A stretch of DNA of 64,000 bases from Zerene cesonia. Lineage: Eukaryota; Arthropoda; Insecta; Lepidoptera; Pieridae. Below are positions 11,990 through 25,013 of this stretch, piece by piece. The notes beneath the pieces were generated by a model, which saw only the letters and a program-made list of their open reading frames with translations, was not told the DNA's origin and did no database searches. The position numbers and the translations under genes are program-made. The stretch's first letter is position 1. Every line of letters starts with the position of its first letter. The stretch spans positions 5,456,001-5,520,000 of the forward strand of contig NC_052110.1 of NCBI RefSeq assembly GCF_012273895.1, written 5' to 3'.

Positions 11990-12190
11990 CCTTATGTGGA
12001 CGTCGAGCATGCTTGGGTGGGAATTGGGCCAGCTCGTAATAAGGAATTTACCACACTCCCACAGAAGATTTGTTCGATGATTGGGGGAGCTGGCAAGCCA
12101 AGGAGCAGGTGGACCACCGGATGTTAAGTGGTCACCACAGCCCATAAACACTTGCAATACTAGAGGAAGTGCTTTGAGGGATCAGTACGC
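11990..12190 (-). repeat. Composite SINE-like fragment
   Basis: A piece of RetB-like 5' sequence (GAATTGGGCCAGCTCG) is joined to GGAGCAGGTGGACCACCGGATG and GTGGTCACCACAGCCCATA, a motif common in other Lepidopteran SINEs. A short relative is at 41808-41850. Confidence 0.4.
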
Positions 12191-12654
12191 CCGTTTTTCT
12201 AAAATAACCCAAGTCATAATATTTCGGAAACGCTGAAGCTTAGCTAGTTCGTTCCACAGAGGAGTAGCGTATGATGAAATGGTGATTGCGTACCATAACT
12301 GGTGGTTCACTTTATGGTACGCTCGGTTGGCTGCTTTACTAAGGAACTTGAAGTATCAACAAAGTTTTACTCAATGCTGACAGTTTAAAATAAATCAGGA
12401 TCAAGCCATGCCAAAATGTATATTCGTATCACTATACCACTGTAATTTTTTTACTAGCTTTAGTAGACAGGTAGGCGGCGAAAGAGTAAAAAAGTATCAA
12501 TTGGAATATTCCAGTAGCAGTTAAAAATATCAAATATGGCAAATATATGTCTACAAAGAATTCTTTATTTTAAAGTTATGTAGCAAAATACATTTATTTA
12601 GAGATCAAACCTGAATCGCAATTGCTCAATAACTGCCTCCGAATATTTAAATTC
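12191..12654. other. Stretch with no recognised feature
   Basis: No exon or repeat supported. Confidence 0.35.
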
Positions 12655-12866
12655 GAAAAAATATCTATCTATTTGTCTCTTCTTCGCGCTTAATGTACTA
12701 TAATGATAAGAATGAAATTTGGCACAAACAGGATTTGTGACCCCAGAAAGGACAATGAATTTGTACCCCGAAAATCTCACACGAACAGGAAACCCGGTAC
12801 GTATTCCTGTATTCTTGATTTTTCATATTCATTACGCGAGTAAAGCAGCAGGCGGAAAGCTAGTTC
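12655..12866 (+). mobile_element. HelX fragment
   Basis: Body GAATGAAATTTGGCACAAAC, then CGCGAGTAAAGCAGCAGGCGG and terminal CTAG at 12860-12863. Confidence 0.45.
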
Positions 12867-13201
12867 GATACACATCTAACTTTATTATTACAAAAACACT
12901 AGATAAACAATAAAAAACTTGGTAAATCAATTGTTAGCTTTGAGCGAAAGATAAGATAAAGTTTTATTTACAAAAACCCATAATACCACAGTAACAACTC
13001 CGTTTGAGCCAAATTTTATCATCCATACAAACCCTTTATGAAACTAATGTTCTGGCTGATAAATTATTTGCTAACCAAGGACGCAGTCACACAGAGGCCT
13101 GCGGTAGACCCTTTACCTGAGTTACAGGCTCAATTCTATTAAACAACCGTTAAAAGTTCAGTTTAATTAACTGTAATTGCCATGTTTGGATGTGTGTGCT
13201 T

Positions 13202-13325
13202 AATCCATACATATTTTTTTTTTATTATTTTTATTATTTATTATTTAATATTTAATAATTACACAATAACAGATAATATGAACTGCAGGCCTACACTAAG
13301 GAAACTTGTATCGTAGGCCTGCAAC
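13202..13325. repeat. AT-rich tract with 11-bp hairpin
   Basis: TGCAGGCCTAC at 13284-13294 and GTAGGCCTGCA at 13313-13323 pair perfectly around an 18-nt loop, after a T/ATT-rich run. Could be a LINE 3' UTR; family unknown. Confidence 0.45.
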
Positions 13326-13475
13326 CCTTCCAGATATCATTAATAGTAATTACAATATAAATTAAAATAGCAATTATTACATACAATACTTAAAAAAATT
13401 ATTTTGTTTATAAAAATATAACAATCATGACTTCTACATTTAAACTAATAAAATTATATGGCATATATCTACATA

Positions 13476-13680
13476 TCCTACTAGTAATATTATAAATGCG
13501 AAAGTTTGACTGAACCTTTTTATCATTTTATCGCGATATTCCTACGGGATACGGACTTACGCCTGTGAAACCGCGGGGCGCACCTAGTAGTAGTTTTTAC
13601 CCCGGAAATCCCACGGGAACGAAAACATGCGAGGAAATCATTCCTGGGCAAACCCGCGGGCGGGAACCAAGACTTTTTAT
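13476..13680 (+). mobile_element. Internally deleted HelA followed by HelX 3' piece
   Basis: HelA 13476-13587 keeps both ends but lost the middle (about 85 bp). It is followed directly by a piece of the element type seen at 6471-6660 (CCGGAAATCCCACGGGAACG). Confidence 0.6.
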
Positions 13681-14175
13681 ATATTACTACAATCTATTAC
13701 ACGTCGTACATAACAATATGTCAATTTAACACATCATTACAATGTCAAATAACTAAATGGTGACAAATGAAGTCCGCTAATGATTCATCGTCTAATTATA
13801 AAATCATGATATTACATTGTTGAAATTATAAAATCACAGCATCGATATCACGGCAATGAAGATATATTGCGACAGGCGTCCTCCTACGTGGTCTGATAAA
13901 ATAAGTAATATTTCCGGATATTTTCAGAAATTTCAGAAAAAAGTTCAAAGACTGCGTGGTAAAATGTTATTGTGATAAAGAGATACTACATAACTAATTA
14001 TTTAAATTCTTAGCTATCATTCTATAATGTAATATTTTACTATGTTACTTTTTGTGTCCCTATAAATTAAAATTTGTGTATATGTTAATTGATGAAAGTT
14101 CATCCCTTTCCAACCCCTGATTAAGTGCTCTAACTGAAACGTGTAATATAATTTCCTACCTAGTCTTATAGATGA
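13681..14175. other. Stretch with no recognised feature
   Basis: AT-rich, nothing supported. Confidence 0.4.
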
Positions 14176-14387
14176 CTAGCTGCGCCCCGCGGTTTCACTC
14201 GCCTAAGTCCGTATCCCGTCGGAATATATGATGAATATGGGACGGGATAAAATGTTGCCTATATGTTATTCCAGTTGTCCAGCTGTCTACGTACCAAATT
14301 TCATCGCAATCGGTCCAGTAGTTTTTGCGTGAAAGAACAACAAACACACATCCTTACAAACTTTCGCATTTATAATATTAGTAGGAT
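14176..14387 (-). mobile_element. HelA Helitron copy with small internal insertion
   Basis: CTAG at 14176-14179, 5' end at 14386. Compared with other copies it has about 16 extra bases (ATGATGAATATGGGAC region, near 14229). Confidence 0.75.
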
Positions 14388-14689
14388 AGGATAGTAGGAA
14401 GTAGGATACGAGTGCCTTTATTCAGTCACTGGATGACAGGAGACCTTACTATGCGAACTCACCTAGTATTGCACCGGTTTTGTATACCTGTTCTTATTCA
14501 AATTAAGGTTCACTTTACGAGAAGGTATAGACTTAGGAGGCGGGAAAATGTGGTAATTTACGACTTTATGGTAATGTGAATATATTTCATGGAAGACGGT
14601 CACTTGAAGGTTTATACAGGTTTCTATTTGATGCCTGTGTGTACATAATATATGAAATAAACCATCCTTTTCAATTTATCGATAACATT

Positions 14690-14878
14690 AATACTACAAA
14701 TATTGTAAACGCGAAAATTTGTAAGAATTTATGGATGTTTGTAACTCTTTCACATGAAAACCACAAAACGGATTTTGATTATAAATGACTGGGATATAGC
14801 TTACGCACCAGAATAACACATAAGCTATAGAAATACTTGCTTTGCGTCTTCATCTGCGGGTAAAACTGCGCAGCTAGT
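14690..14878 (+). mobile_element. HelX copy related to HelA
   Basis: Diverged: TAAACGCGAAAATTTGTAAG start, TAACTCTTTCACATGAAAAC, terminal GCGCAGCTAGT at 14869-14878. Confidence 0.5.
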
Positions 14879-15502
14879 CCAGTATATATATTCTTATAAA
14901 ACACAAAGATTTCGTAAATAAATTGTTTCTTGAATATCCAGAAATGCTGTTTCTTGTTTGATGTGTTATATTTACCGCTCATACTTGCTTGATTTATCAA
15001 GCGTTTAGTGTGTTTTAGTATTTTAACACTATAATATCTACTTTTTATTTTAGTTTATTTTAAAAGTGGATTTAAATAATTAATACATGGATGCAGTAAA
15101 ATGCAAATACTGTTAATAAATTATTGTTTTAACGCTGTAGCAATTAAGTTGTACAATTACTATTTGCTATGTTTGTTTAACATTGATAACGTCCAATGAC
15201 TATAGAATAGATAGTATATATTGCTTCAATCAGTGAGTAAATATTATTAATGAGTTAAATTTAAGTTTGATATTAGAAAGCTTAATTTATTAATAAATCA
15301 TCATTCCACGTCGTCTTCGCCCGTGATATATTCTATCGGTGGAAGAATTTTTGAAATCGATACAGCAGGTTTTTATAACATTACAAACATACACGTGAAA
15401 CACAAACTTCTCTTTATCATACTAGTTTATATGTATATATTTAAATCGTACCGTGCATGAGCAAAATTTTAAACTATGAGATGTAATCGAAGCATTTTGG
15501 TA
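14879..15502. other. Stretch with no recognised feature
   Basis: AT-rich; nothing supported. Confidence 0.4.
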
Positions 15503-15940
15503 CTAGCGTCCGCCCCCGGCTTTGCCCGTGGTACATATATAGCCTATAGCCTTCCTCAATACATGGGCTATCTAACAATGAAAGAATTTTTCAAATCGGA
15601 CCAGTAGTTCCTGAGATTAGTGCGTTCAAACAAGCAAACAAACTCTTCAGCTTTATAATATTAGTAAAGAATAATTTATCACTAGAAATATTTCAGGCAA
15701 TAATTGATACCATTTGAATTCTACTGCAAAGTTAATTGTGACTTGAATTCGTCTGCTAATTAATTTTAGGTGTTTAAGCATTAAAAAAATGGTTCCGTAC
15801 ATACAACAGTGGAATTTTGGGATAGAGACTATCCTATCCTCGCTCCGATCATAAATCAACTTTGTACCAAATTTCATTCAGATGATCGGTTTGTGTGAAT
15901 AAATGACAGACAGAGGAAGTTACTTCCGCGATAAGATATA
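15503..15940 (-). mobile_element. Two HelX copies side by side
   Basis: 15503-15664 ends CTAG with CCGCCCCCGGCTTTGCCCG and reads to AAACTCTTCAGCTTTATAAT. 15800-15940 is a diverged element with TACCAAATTTCATTCAGATG and GACAGACAGAGGAAGTTACTT. Confidence 0.55.
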
Positions 15941-16314
15941 TATAGATTACCGTAGATAAAAACATATCTGCTAGTCTGCTTGTCCCACAATATCCTCAAG
16001 ATAATCGACTCCAGTAGTTAGACTGCGAGCGAACTCAAGCGAAACTTACGTCCTAAGAAACTATTCGCAAGCAATAAAATTAAGTTAGTCTGGAAGTCCA
16101 TGAACATAGCTGTAATAGTGTGATGGTATTTAAACAACAAATTATGCAATACAAATTTCAACTACAGATCTTAATGGAACAATGGCTTACTGATGTTTCA
16201 GGATATTGGACTTTATTATGTATTACTTAATTATGTTAATTGTGTGATTTTAATTTCAAAATTTCCTTACATTTTTTTTTTGTAGCAAAATATTTATGCT
16301 TGAATTATGTAGGA

Positions 16315-16515
16315 CTAGCTGCGCCCCGCGGTTTCACCCGTGTAAGTCCTTATCCCGTAGGTTAATCGGGATAAAAAGTTGCCTATATGTTTTTCCAGTT
16401 GTCCAGCTGTCTAAGTACCAAAGCTCATTGCAATCGGTTCAGCAGTTTTTGCGTGAAAGAGCAACGAACACACACATATCCTTACAAAATATCGCATGTA
16501 TATTATTAGTAGGAT
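16315..16515 (-). mobile_element. HelA Helitron copy
   Basis: Full length; CTAG at 16315-16318, 5' end at 16514, flanked by A and T. Confidence 0.75.
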
Positions 16516-16649
16516 TCCATACAGTTGATATATTGTTTTAATGTTAAAGAGGATCTTGCCTGGGGGTTAAATAACTAAGTTGCTTAAAGAACAATTAATG
16601 GGATTTTTTTTAATCCCAATAATTACTCATATTTTAGCAATGATTAATC

Positions 16650-16770
16650 TTTTATAACAACTATAATCTATGAGAAATTTTGAAAGAATAGAAAAAATTT
16701 GATCACGAGGCAGGATTTGAACCTGCGTTTCTTGCCCAACGTACTCAATGGCTTTATAAAAAACGCTTTT
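16650..16770 (-). repeat. tRNA-D partial copy
   Basis: GATCACGAGGCAGGATTTGA ACCTGCG block (T-arm side) next to GAAATTTTGAAAGAATAGAA; anticodon side lost. Confidence 0.5.
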
Positions 16771-17154
16771 AGCTAATATACTCAACGGTGAGTTTCTAAT
16801 AATAAATGTAGGTTTGTTACTGTTGTACGCGAAAACCACTGAATACAATTTGATGATGCTTATGTTCCAGAGTAATTGAAATACTGGCTTCTGCAAGCTT
16901 CTGCTGGAAACAGCTCATCTTAATACGTATTATGAGTAATTGTGTATTTTGTTTAATTGTAAAACGCTGTATGGAATATGATCTCAAGGGAATGGATGAA
17001 TGTAGATATCACAATAGCGAGGAACTGTGTAAATAATAAACATTGTCTCATAGCTAATTAAACCCAGACAGAGGTTAGACGGAATCATAAATATTTATGT
17101 ATGTATACATGTATGAAAAGATATAGTATAATTTAATTTTTTGTTACAAAACTA

Positions 17155-17352
17155 GCATTGAAATGCTTTATAAATGAGAAATTTTGAAACAATAGAAAAT
17201 AATTGATCACGAGGCGGGATTCCAACCCGCGTTTTTTGCCAAACCGTAGCATAGCCTCTCGGCCACCCGTGATCTCGTCACACTGATCAAATTTATTCTA
17301 CTCTTTCGGTTCGGCATATAATTTTTTTTCTATTCTTTCAAAATTTCTCAGA
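17155..17352 (-). repeat. tRNA-D copy flanked by inverted repeats
   Basis: Reverse strand shows TGGCCGAGAGGC (A-box side) and GGGTTGGAATCCCGCC (B-box/T-arm side). GAGAAATTTTGAAACAATAG at 17177 and CTATTCTTTCAAAATTTCTC at 17332-17351 are near-perfect reverse complements at the two ends. Confidence 0.6.
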
Positions 17353-18133
17353 TATAGTATCATAAAATTTTATAACTATTAGTATCGTTTATGATAAGAA
17401 TTTGTCATAATATTAAAAACCATGTGCCTCATGTGATAGACTTTATTCAAAAGTATGATTTAATATACTATCAGACCGCTATAGATTCACCAGTGGTAAT
17501 TTTTTTCTACATAGCCTTCCTTATACCTTAACAAAAACGTTAATATTAATCAAATTGGTCGAGTCGTTCTCGAGTTTTAAGTTCAGCATTAGAGCTATTA
17601 ATTTATATATATATATATATATATATACATTGCATATTTTTTATCCATTTTCTGTCCTATTGAAGCATACTTTATAACACGAAAATGCCTTTTCTTTACT
17701 GACAAAACAATATATTGTTACTGATTTATTGACAAATCGCTTTGACATTACGAAACTCGGGACGGAACGGTATCAGAGACAAGGGTTCCATACGTGGTTG
17801 GAATAGGTGTTGGTTATAATAAAAAGGCTTTATTGCTGGCTAAGGATACATTTTGTGGCTGATCATTTGGCATGTAAAATATATAGGTTTACGTGATGCC
17901 GTAAATACAGTTTGCTGGACATGGTCCTGTGTGATTACGTTCGGATGATATAAAATGTTCAGACCAATTCAATATTGTGGAACAGTACAGTAAAGTAGAC
18001 TTTCTTCGCATCTATAGTATAAGGGAGTCAAAAAACAAACATTTAATGATAGCTTTTTTCTTACTATTGTATTACAGTTCCAATAATTATTTATTTTTAT
18101 TTTTCCATAGAGATTCATTATTTTATTAAATTA
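17353..18133. other. Stretch with TA microsatellite only
   Basis: (TA)n at about 17603-17627, preceded by a faint HelX-like piece (GTCGAGTCGTTCTCGAGTTTTA). No gene seen. Confidence 0.4.
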
Positions 18134-18333
18134 CTAGCTGCGCCCCGCGGTTTCACCCGCGTAAGTCTGTATTCCGTAAGAATATCGAGATAAAATTCGC
18201 CTATATGTTATTCCAGTTGTCCAGCTGTCTACGTACCAAATTTTATTCCAATCGGTTGAGTAGATTTTACATGAAAGAGCAACAAACACACACACATCTT
18301 TACAAACTTTCGCATTTATAATATTAGTAGGAT
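18134..18333 (-). mobile_element. HelA Helitron copy
   Basis: CTAG at 18134-18137, intact hairpin, 5' end at 18332. Confidence 0.75.
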
Positions 18334-18765
18334 TGTAGGACTAGTAGGACTAGTGAGATGTATCGAGTCATAATATTTAAAATGCAAGAACGCAATCGAA
18401 TAATGTTGTTGAAGTAATACGCAATACGAACTCTATATAATAACATATACAATAAAATAAAATCCAAGTAATTTGCACTTCATTGCTGAATAATATTATT
18501 AAAATATGCAGCATCTACGAATGTCAACGACGTTTCGGATAAAAATGCAGACCAAATAAGAATTAATGAGACAGTACAATAATTTATTATGTCAAGAAAA
18601 TTGGATGAATTTTTATTATGTTCTTGTAAATCCTTATTAGAATTATAAATGCGAATGCGTGTTTTGTTTCTTTATCTTTCTTTCACGTTGTAATCGAGCA
18701 ATTTAATTATTATTGTGTTAAGAGTTAGCTAGCAAAAAGGCTAGATGCTAGGCTTTTTACCTTTT

Positions 18766-18905
18766 TGAAACATTCCATTCTATGCAAATTTTTGTTGCTA
18801 CGGTTTGGCAAAAAACGCGGGTTCGAATCCCGCCTCGTGATCAAATTTTTTTTTCTATTCTTTCAAAATTTCTCGTTTATAAAGCATTTCAATGCTATAA
18901 AACTG
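18766..18905 (+). repeat. tRNA-D partial copy
   Basis: ACGCGGGTTCGAATCCCGCC gives a clean B box/T arm, then GATCAAATTTTTTTTTCTATTC and CTTTCAAAATTTCTC as in the 17.2 kb copy. The D-arm half is missing. Confidence 0.5.
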
Positions 18906-19183
18906 AAAATTAAATTCGGAGGAAGCCGCGGGCGGAATATATGCCATAACTTACACTTATAATATCGAGTTATAACCATGTGATATTGTATTATTGACAA
19001 ATGTAAAATTAAATTTTATTAATATTTCATAATAAACGTTTTTTGAGGTAGTCAAAAAAAGTCTGTAAAAAACGCTTGGAAAAATAAACATTTTTTTTTA
19101 ATGGCTGTATAATAATGTACCTACCGGTTACTAGAACCTACAGTTTGCAATATTTTGACATTATTCATTATTTTGAGGCCATT

Positions 19184-19376
19184 AAATGAAGTCCTGTGTC
19201 CTAGTGGGGTATGGGGCAGTTGATATTCATCTGTTACACATTGTGATCAGCCTTCTGTGTCTTGCCAGACCGAGCCAATTTTTTTGTGCGTTCCCACCGG
19301 GATTGGAACCCAGGACCCCTCGATTCTACGCTCTGAACCACTGCACCAAGGAGTCACGGTCATTTTCAGGCCATTA
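19184..19376 (-). mobile_element. SINE-C with target-site duplication
   Basis: Inverted copy: body end CCTAGTGGGGTATGGGGCAG, reverse-strand B box GGTTCCAATCCC. TTTTGAGGCCATTA before and TTTTCAGGCCATTA after (about 19172-19185 and 19363-19376). Confidence 0.7.
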
Positions 19377-20077
19377 CTAGCTCATTAAGACTTCACAAGT
19401 AAGCAGTATGTAATCAAGAAGTCAAATCGCATAATGACCGTAAATTTTCCAGCTTTCGCTAAGAGAATATTGTGGTCTTTAATATCTGACATCAAAATGG
19501 CTTCCCCCGCGCAAATATAGTAGTGTTATGACGCTGAGTAGGCATTAAAAATGCAGTGTAATTATAACGTGAAATTCTCTTGAAAAATATCAGCAAAAGT
19601 GCAATTTCTGTTGGGTTTGCGCCGACAAGATTTGGGTCACGTTCGAACCTGATTATTAGAGTTACGCTGCGTCGTTAACAGCGTCACTGGCCGCATATGT
19701 AGTCGGTTTTAAAAGTTATTGTTTTTTATTCTTTGCTTTTGTTAATGAAACGTATTTTGTATAATGGGTATTAATAGTCTTTCTGAACAGCCTCTTTTTA
19801 TATAGTCAACCTTTTAGTACAAGAAACGACCTGACTAATGCCCAGGAGATATGAACCTTAATCCATCTACCAACCAGATGAGAATGATGAATTTAAACTA
19901 TATATTAAATTTATTAAATTATATATCTAGGCCCATATTTATAAGTAATTGTTTGCCTATCCAACGGTGCTCATGGCTGGTTTCAACTACCTTATCTAAT
20001 CTTATGGCAATCTGTGAGTTGTTTTATTATTTTATTCAAATGTAGCTCCGAATGCAAGGAAACTGGCTTTAAGTAAT

Positions 20078-20122
<45 letters not shown>

Positions 20123-21660
20123 TTGTCATCTGTTTTAGAGTTCCAATACCAAAGACAAACACACAGATAGACATCGACTTTAAACTTTTAACACGCCTCT
20201 TTTAAATGTGCATTTGAGCATAAATAAATATTATTATATATAGTCCATAGGTCAAACAAAAAATGTGAGTTCTCAATTAATTGCATATTTACGTTATATG
20301 TAGAATACTTTTCCAAATCCCTAATTTTCCATCTTTTTACTTCGTTTGTTTAGTACTTACGGTTAGTTACATCGGCCTACACAGACCGTTGCGTCGGTTT
20401 GGAGAGGTTTTACGTGAAACTTTTACATTTTTATGTTACCTCATGCAAATCAGGTCTCTACTTGAATTTACTGAAAATGAGGCACCGAAAGTGTTTGTGG
20501 TTTAATAGAATGAGGCAAGTTTGTACACTGGATGGAAATGACAATACCACAATAAATGAAAATATCGCATAAGACTATTTTGTATGGTGTTTTGAAAATA
20601 TAAAAAAGTGTGTTATTAAAACGTAAGATACGTAATTATCGTACTATTAAAGAAAGCCAAATAAACTTTATTCACTGAATAGGTAATACACGTTTTTACA
20701 CCAGCCATTAAATCTTCAGCTGTGTTGCGGGAAAGCAAAAAGTGTTGCCAATAAACATTTATATTTGAACACTCTTACCACAGATAAATAAAACTATACT
20801 ATAATCAACAGGAACAAATTATTTAGTATTTAAAAATTGTAACTATATGTATCGCCATGTAATTAATCTTATAACGTAGTGTATATATGTGGCTAAACAA
20901 TTAGACATAGGTTTAGTATTTAGGTGGTGTAAGGTGAAAATAAATTACATTTTTTTTTGCAGTTGCGATATGGCTAAGTCACATATTTACCTATGCTATA
21001 GAGTTTGTTAAGATAGGGCTCGGTGAGTTAAAACGTGAAGAGATGCAACCTCAAACAGCGTAAAACCCACAGTCCCATCTTGGAAAATATTTTTTGTGGA
21101 ATCAATACATAATTATAATAAGTCTATTTACTTGGTTCCTTATTTCAAAAACAAACAAATCCACTTAATGATATTTACTCATATCATACGCCATAAATTT
21201 CGTCTAATATTGATTGAGTTTAATAAAATTCTAGTTGTTTTTTTTTTTACTTATATTACGAGCATACATAACAAAAAGGAAAATCATATTTTATGAAGGA
21301 CAAATAAACAATATTAACCGAATTTTCAACAATGTTTTAGTGATACTTGAGTGATGTTTATCGAGTCAATAAAATTAATACTCCATCAATACAAATAATA
21401 TCTTAAAATAATGTTTCGGTAAGGTGCAAAATCGCTCTTTTGCTTTGTCTATCATGAAAAAAAAAACTTTCCAATATATAATCGGGACAATAATTTTCTA
21501 AGCTCATATATATAATATAGTTAATTTCATTTAAGTAGTTCTCTCCAACAAAAACGATTAAAGTAAAATCAAGAAACCTCTTTCTTTGCTTTGTCTGTCA
21601 TAGAAAAAAAACTTTTTCCGATATTTAATTAAGATATTAATTTTTACAAATTAAATTCAA
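19377..21660. other. Long stretch with no recognised gene
   Basis: Contains a (TA)n microsatellite at about 20082-20118; otherwise AT-rich single-copy-looking DNA. Confidence 0.35.
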
Positions 21661-21664
21661 GACG

Positions 21665-21800
21665 TAACATCTTAGTCTCCCCGTAACCACGCTCGCTGTA
21701 AAGTGTTCGAAACGTCGGGTTAATAATATAATGAATAAATCGCGTTTAAAATCCATTAGAAAGTCTTTAATTTATATATGTATAATACTCGCGTCACATC
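21665..21800 (+). repeat. Family F (Penelope-like) relic
   Basis: CTCGCTGTAAAGTGTTCGAA ACGTCGGGTT then one arm (ATGAATAAATCGCGTTTAAA); lacks the matching left arm found at 9.3 kb. Confidence 0.5.
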
Positions 21801-23599
21801 GAACACTAGAAAATACGATATTAATTTTGTTAACTCTTAAATGTGTCACGGTGTCCCAGCAATTGATGAAACGAAAGACAGACAAACATTCGCATTTATA
21901 ATATTAGAGATTTTCACACTTCACATTGCCGTACTAAGTTTCGCGAATAAACAATATAAGAGATTAAGTTGCCAAGTTGGGTATTATTTATATTCTAAAA
22001 GGGTACGTTTTAAGTTACTCCACCGTAACTTATAGGAGTTACCTTGGATTAAGCATTATCTAAATCGACTCGTTAATGGATATTAAGGTTTAAATGGTTA
22101 CACTTAGGCACTTTAGAAACTTCGCTTTTAAATGAATTCTAGCTTACGTTAACGAGTGAGTCGGTTTAAAGTTATTCTTATGAAGTTTTCGGATGGAATG
22201 AAAATACCTACGTATTTATTAATCCAGATATCCATTACAGAAACTACTGTCACAATCGGTGTATTCGTTTCGAAGATAAGAAGAAAAGAAAGGAAAAGAG
22301 AAATGTTAGCAGGAATAAATAGATAGACGGTCGGATATACATTATAGATTTAATAAAACATTTGTATTTTTGACAACAGTTTTACACAAATTCCCAGACC
22401 GATTTAAAAAAAAAAAACAAAAATAAACGCGTTTTAATGATAGAATCTACTAAATTGATTCACTTGCTATGAAGAGTGTACAAGGAATGGAAGATATGAA
22501 GAGTATACAAGGAAGGAGCAAGGAACTTATTTAATCCTGCTGATATGATCCGAGCCCTGATAAGCGACTAAAGTTTGAATTAAATCTGTCCGTTTAAAGT
22601 AATTCTAAATCGAATTCGAAGTTACATACACACATACAGGTGAAGCCAGTTGAGTTTTGAAAACGGATCAAACTTTGAATAGAAGGTAGAAAAGCTTTTC
22701 AAGATATCTTCTTAACGACAGGTTCTGAGCGTAATCGACGTAGGAGTGGCAATAGTCAGCGATGCACTATCGCCCACTATAGCATTTCGTTTGAAAAACA
22801 ATCTATCTTTTTGTATCGTATACTAAAATACAAGTAATTATATAGCCTTTTAGATAGTCAAAGCTTCGTGAAAATATTTATAGTATGGTAGTATTTTACC
22901 AATTAATATAGTGTTATGGGAGAAACGAAAATTCACATTTTCGCATGTCAAATTATGAAGAAAACTGTCTAGTATAACATATATTCAAGGAATAGAATTA
23001 AGAATAGAAGTTAAGGTGATGTACATTTTAATTAAGTCGTGAACCTTAAATGTATTCCATAATGTATGGTTTATATATGTAAGACAATATGTACCTTCGA
23101 ACAATGCATAATTTTCTTGTTACTATTTTATCGTCATAACTAATATTCGTAACTTACAACAAACTCGTACTTTAAAATTAGATGCTATTGGATAAACGAC
23201 CAGCAATTTGCGGAAAATTACAACCATTATGATTTTAACTATAAAATGACCAGTGATAAAATATTTGTTAACATGAAATGCTTGTTTTACATTTGAACGA
23301 ACTTGTCAGCCATTGCTATTATTCTTTCAGGAAATAAACATTTTGAAGTGTATTTTAATGATATCTGACGTGGCAATTGCTTTGTCTTAAAGGACATATT
23401 TATTACTGATATAAATACGGATATAAATAATAATTCATTACAAAAAGGCTTTTGACGCCTTAGGGAGTACTTACCATTACAGATTTTAAAATGGAACTAA
23501 ATGGCAACAGTTTCCTATTAAACACAAGCCGAATCACACCAAACAGGTGAAAACCCACGGAGTTATTGAAAAATAAAACGAAATTAGTTTACTCGTTTG
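21801..23599. other. Long stretch with no recognised feature
   Basis: AT-rich; a short AAAACCCACGGAGTTATTGAAA near 23551 recalls another interspersed repeat (compare 44.69 kb). Confidence 0.35.
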
Positions 23600-23737
23600 C
23601 TTACTGAGTTATTCCTTACCCTTAAAGGAGAAAGCGAGCAGCGAGTTCGTAAAGACACTACCTCTACGAATGTTTATGTGGTAGTGATCGCTTACTTTCA
23701 AGTGAACCCCTAGCTCAGTTGCCCGCTGGAACATATA
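23600..23737 (+). mobile_element. RetB 3' fragment
   Basis: GTAGTGATCGCTTACTTTCA, AGCTCAGTTGCCCGCTGGAA and ATAAAAA tail; 5' half absent. Confidence 0.55.
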
Positions 23738-23899
23738 AAAATAATGCCATTATAAACTGTTTATACTTATTAGATATTTCGTACTGGTTATCACTTATCA
23801 AGAAATACATCCTATGAAATTTTGGCGCCAAAAACATGTCACTCAATCTATTACAATATGTCGGCGTGCAACCGCACTTCAAACAACATAGTCACGCAT

Positions 23900-24085
23900 C
23901 TTTTATTTATTTATTTTATTTTATTAACTCTTTATTGCTCTTGAAACATCATAAAAACCTTAATATATATACATTACAAACAAATGGCGGTCTTATCGCT
24001 ATATAGCGATTTCTTCCAGACAATCAGATGTACAGAGAGAAATTAGATAGAGGAGAGGAGTAGGGCAGAGCATAAATATAATACG
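23900..24085 (-). repeat. LINE 3'-end-like fragment
   Basis: GGCGGTCTTATCGCTATATA and GATTTCTTCCAGACAATC with a T-rich left flank (A-rich tail on the reverse strand). Close match to 5.5 kb. Confidence 0.45.
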
Positions 24086-24615
24086 AAAGATAAAATATAC
24101 ATATATAGTACTATGAATAATGTCTATTATACATATTATAAACAATTAGATATATAAAAATAAATATATAAAGGTTTGAAACACTATAGTTTATTAAGTA
24201 AAACAGGAAGAGTAGTAATAATTGTGTATCAGTACCTTAAACTTATTTAACGTCTTCTATAACAAATCTGATTCATTCGCGTACATCGACACTCTTCTTC
24301 AATACAACCACGGTCACCTTCATCCGTTAAATATATCTATCATCTTCTCAGGGTATGATGGAGGAAAATGAAGTCTCTTAATATTCCCATTGAGTTCAAT
24401 TCCCTGTTGCATTGAACAATGTGGGCTAAACGATTTAACCTTCGATTTTCGAACTTCTCTTTTGTACCGAAAATTGAACGTGCTTTACATCAATAAATGC
24501 TTCTCGACTTTGTCTGAAACAATTTCTGGAACTTCAGACAGTTCTTATACACTTCCCTTGAGGAATTGGTGTATAAAACTGATCAGACGTTATTAAATTG
24601 CTTGCGTTAAATTTT

Positions 24616-24785
24616 CTTCTTATATATAAAATCAATTGCTGTTCGTTAGTCTCGCTAAAACTCGAGAATGGCTGGTCTGATTTTTATAATCATGGTTTTG
24701 GTGCGTTCTGAATAGTCCAGAGGTGGTTTAAAAGGTAAGAACAATACGGAGGCGGGCGAAGCCGCCGGTGGGATATATGTGGCTA
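24616..24785 (+). mobile_element. HelX copy
   Basis: TTCTTATATATAAAATC start, CTCGAGAATGGCTGGTCTGA body, GGCGGGCGAAGCCGCCGG hairpin near the end; CTAG end decayed. Confidence 0.45.
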
Positions 24786-24821
24786 TACACATAAATTTTA
24801 GTAATGTGTAAGGTGATAAAG

Positions 24822-25013
24822 TTTTTTTTTATGTCATAGCGGGCAACTAGGCGGTGGTTCGCCTGATGGTAAGCGATCACCACCGCCCATCAACATTCGC
24901 TGAGGTACCTCTGCGAATTCACTACCTGGAAAGTAGAAAGGGGTAAGGAAAGGATTGACGACTGGAGTGAAGGAATGGACTGGAAATGGTGAGGAAAAGG
25001 AAATGGGCCTTCA
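24822..25013 (-). mobile_element. RetB 3' half
   Basis: TTTTTTTATGTCATAGCGGG (poly-A end on the reverse strand) through GGAAATGGGCC; 5' part missing. Confidence 0.65.

Noticed and set aside
11678..12157. 159-codon open frame on the reverse strand
   Set aside because: Much of it is composite SINE-like sequence and no domain is recognisable.
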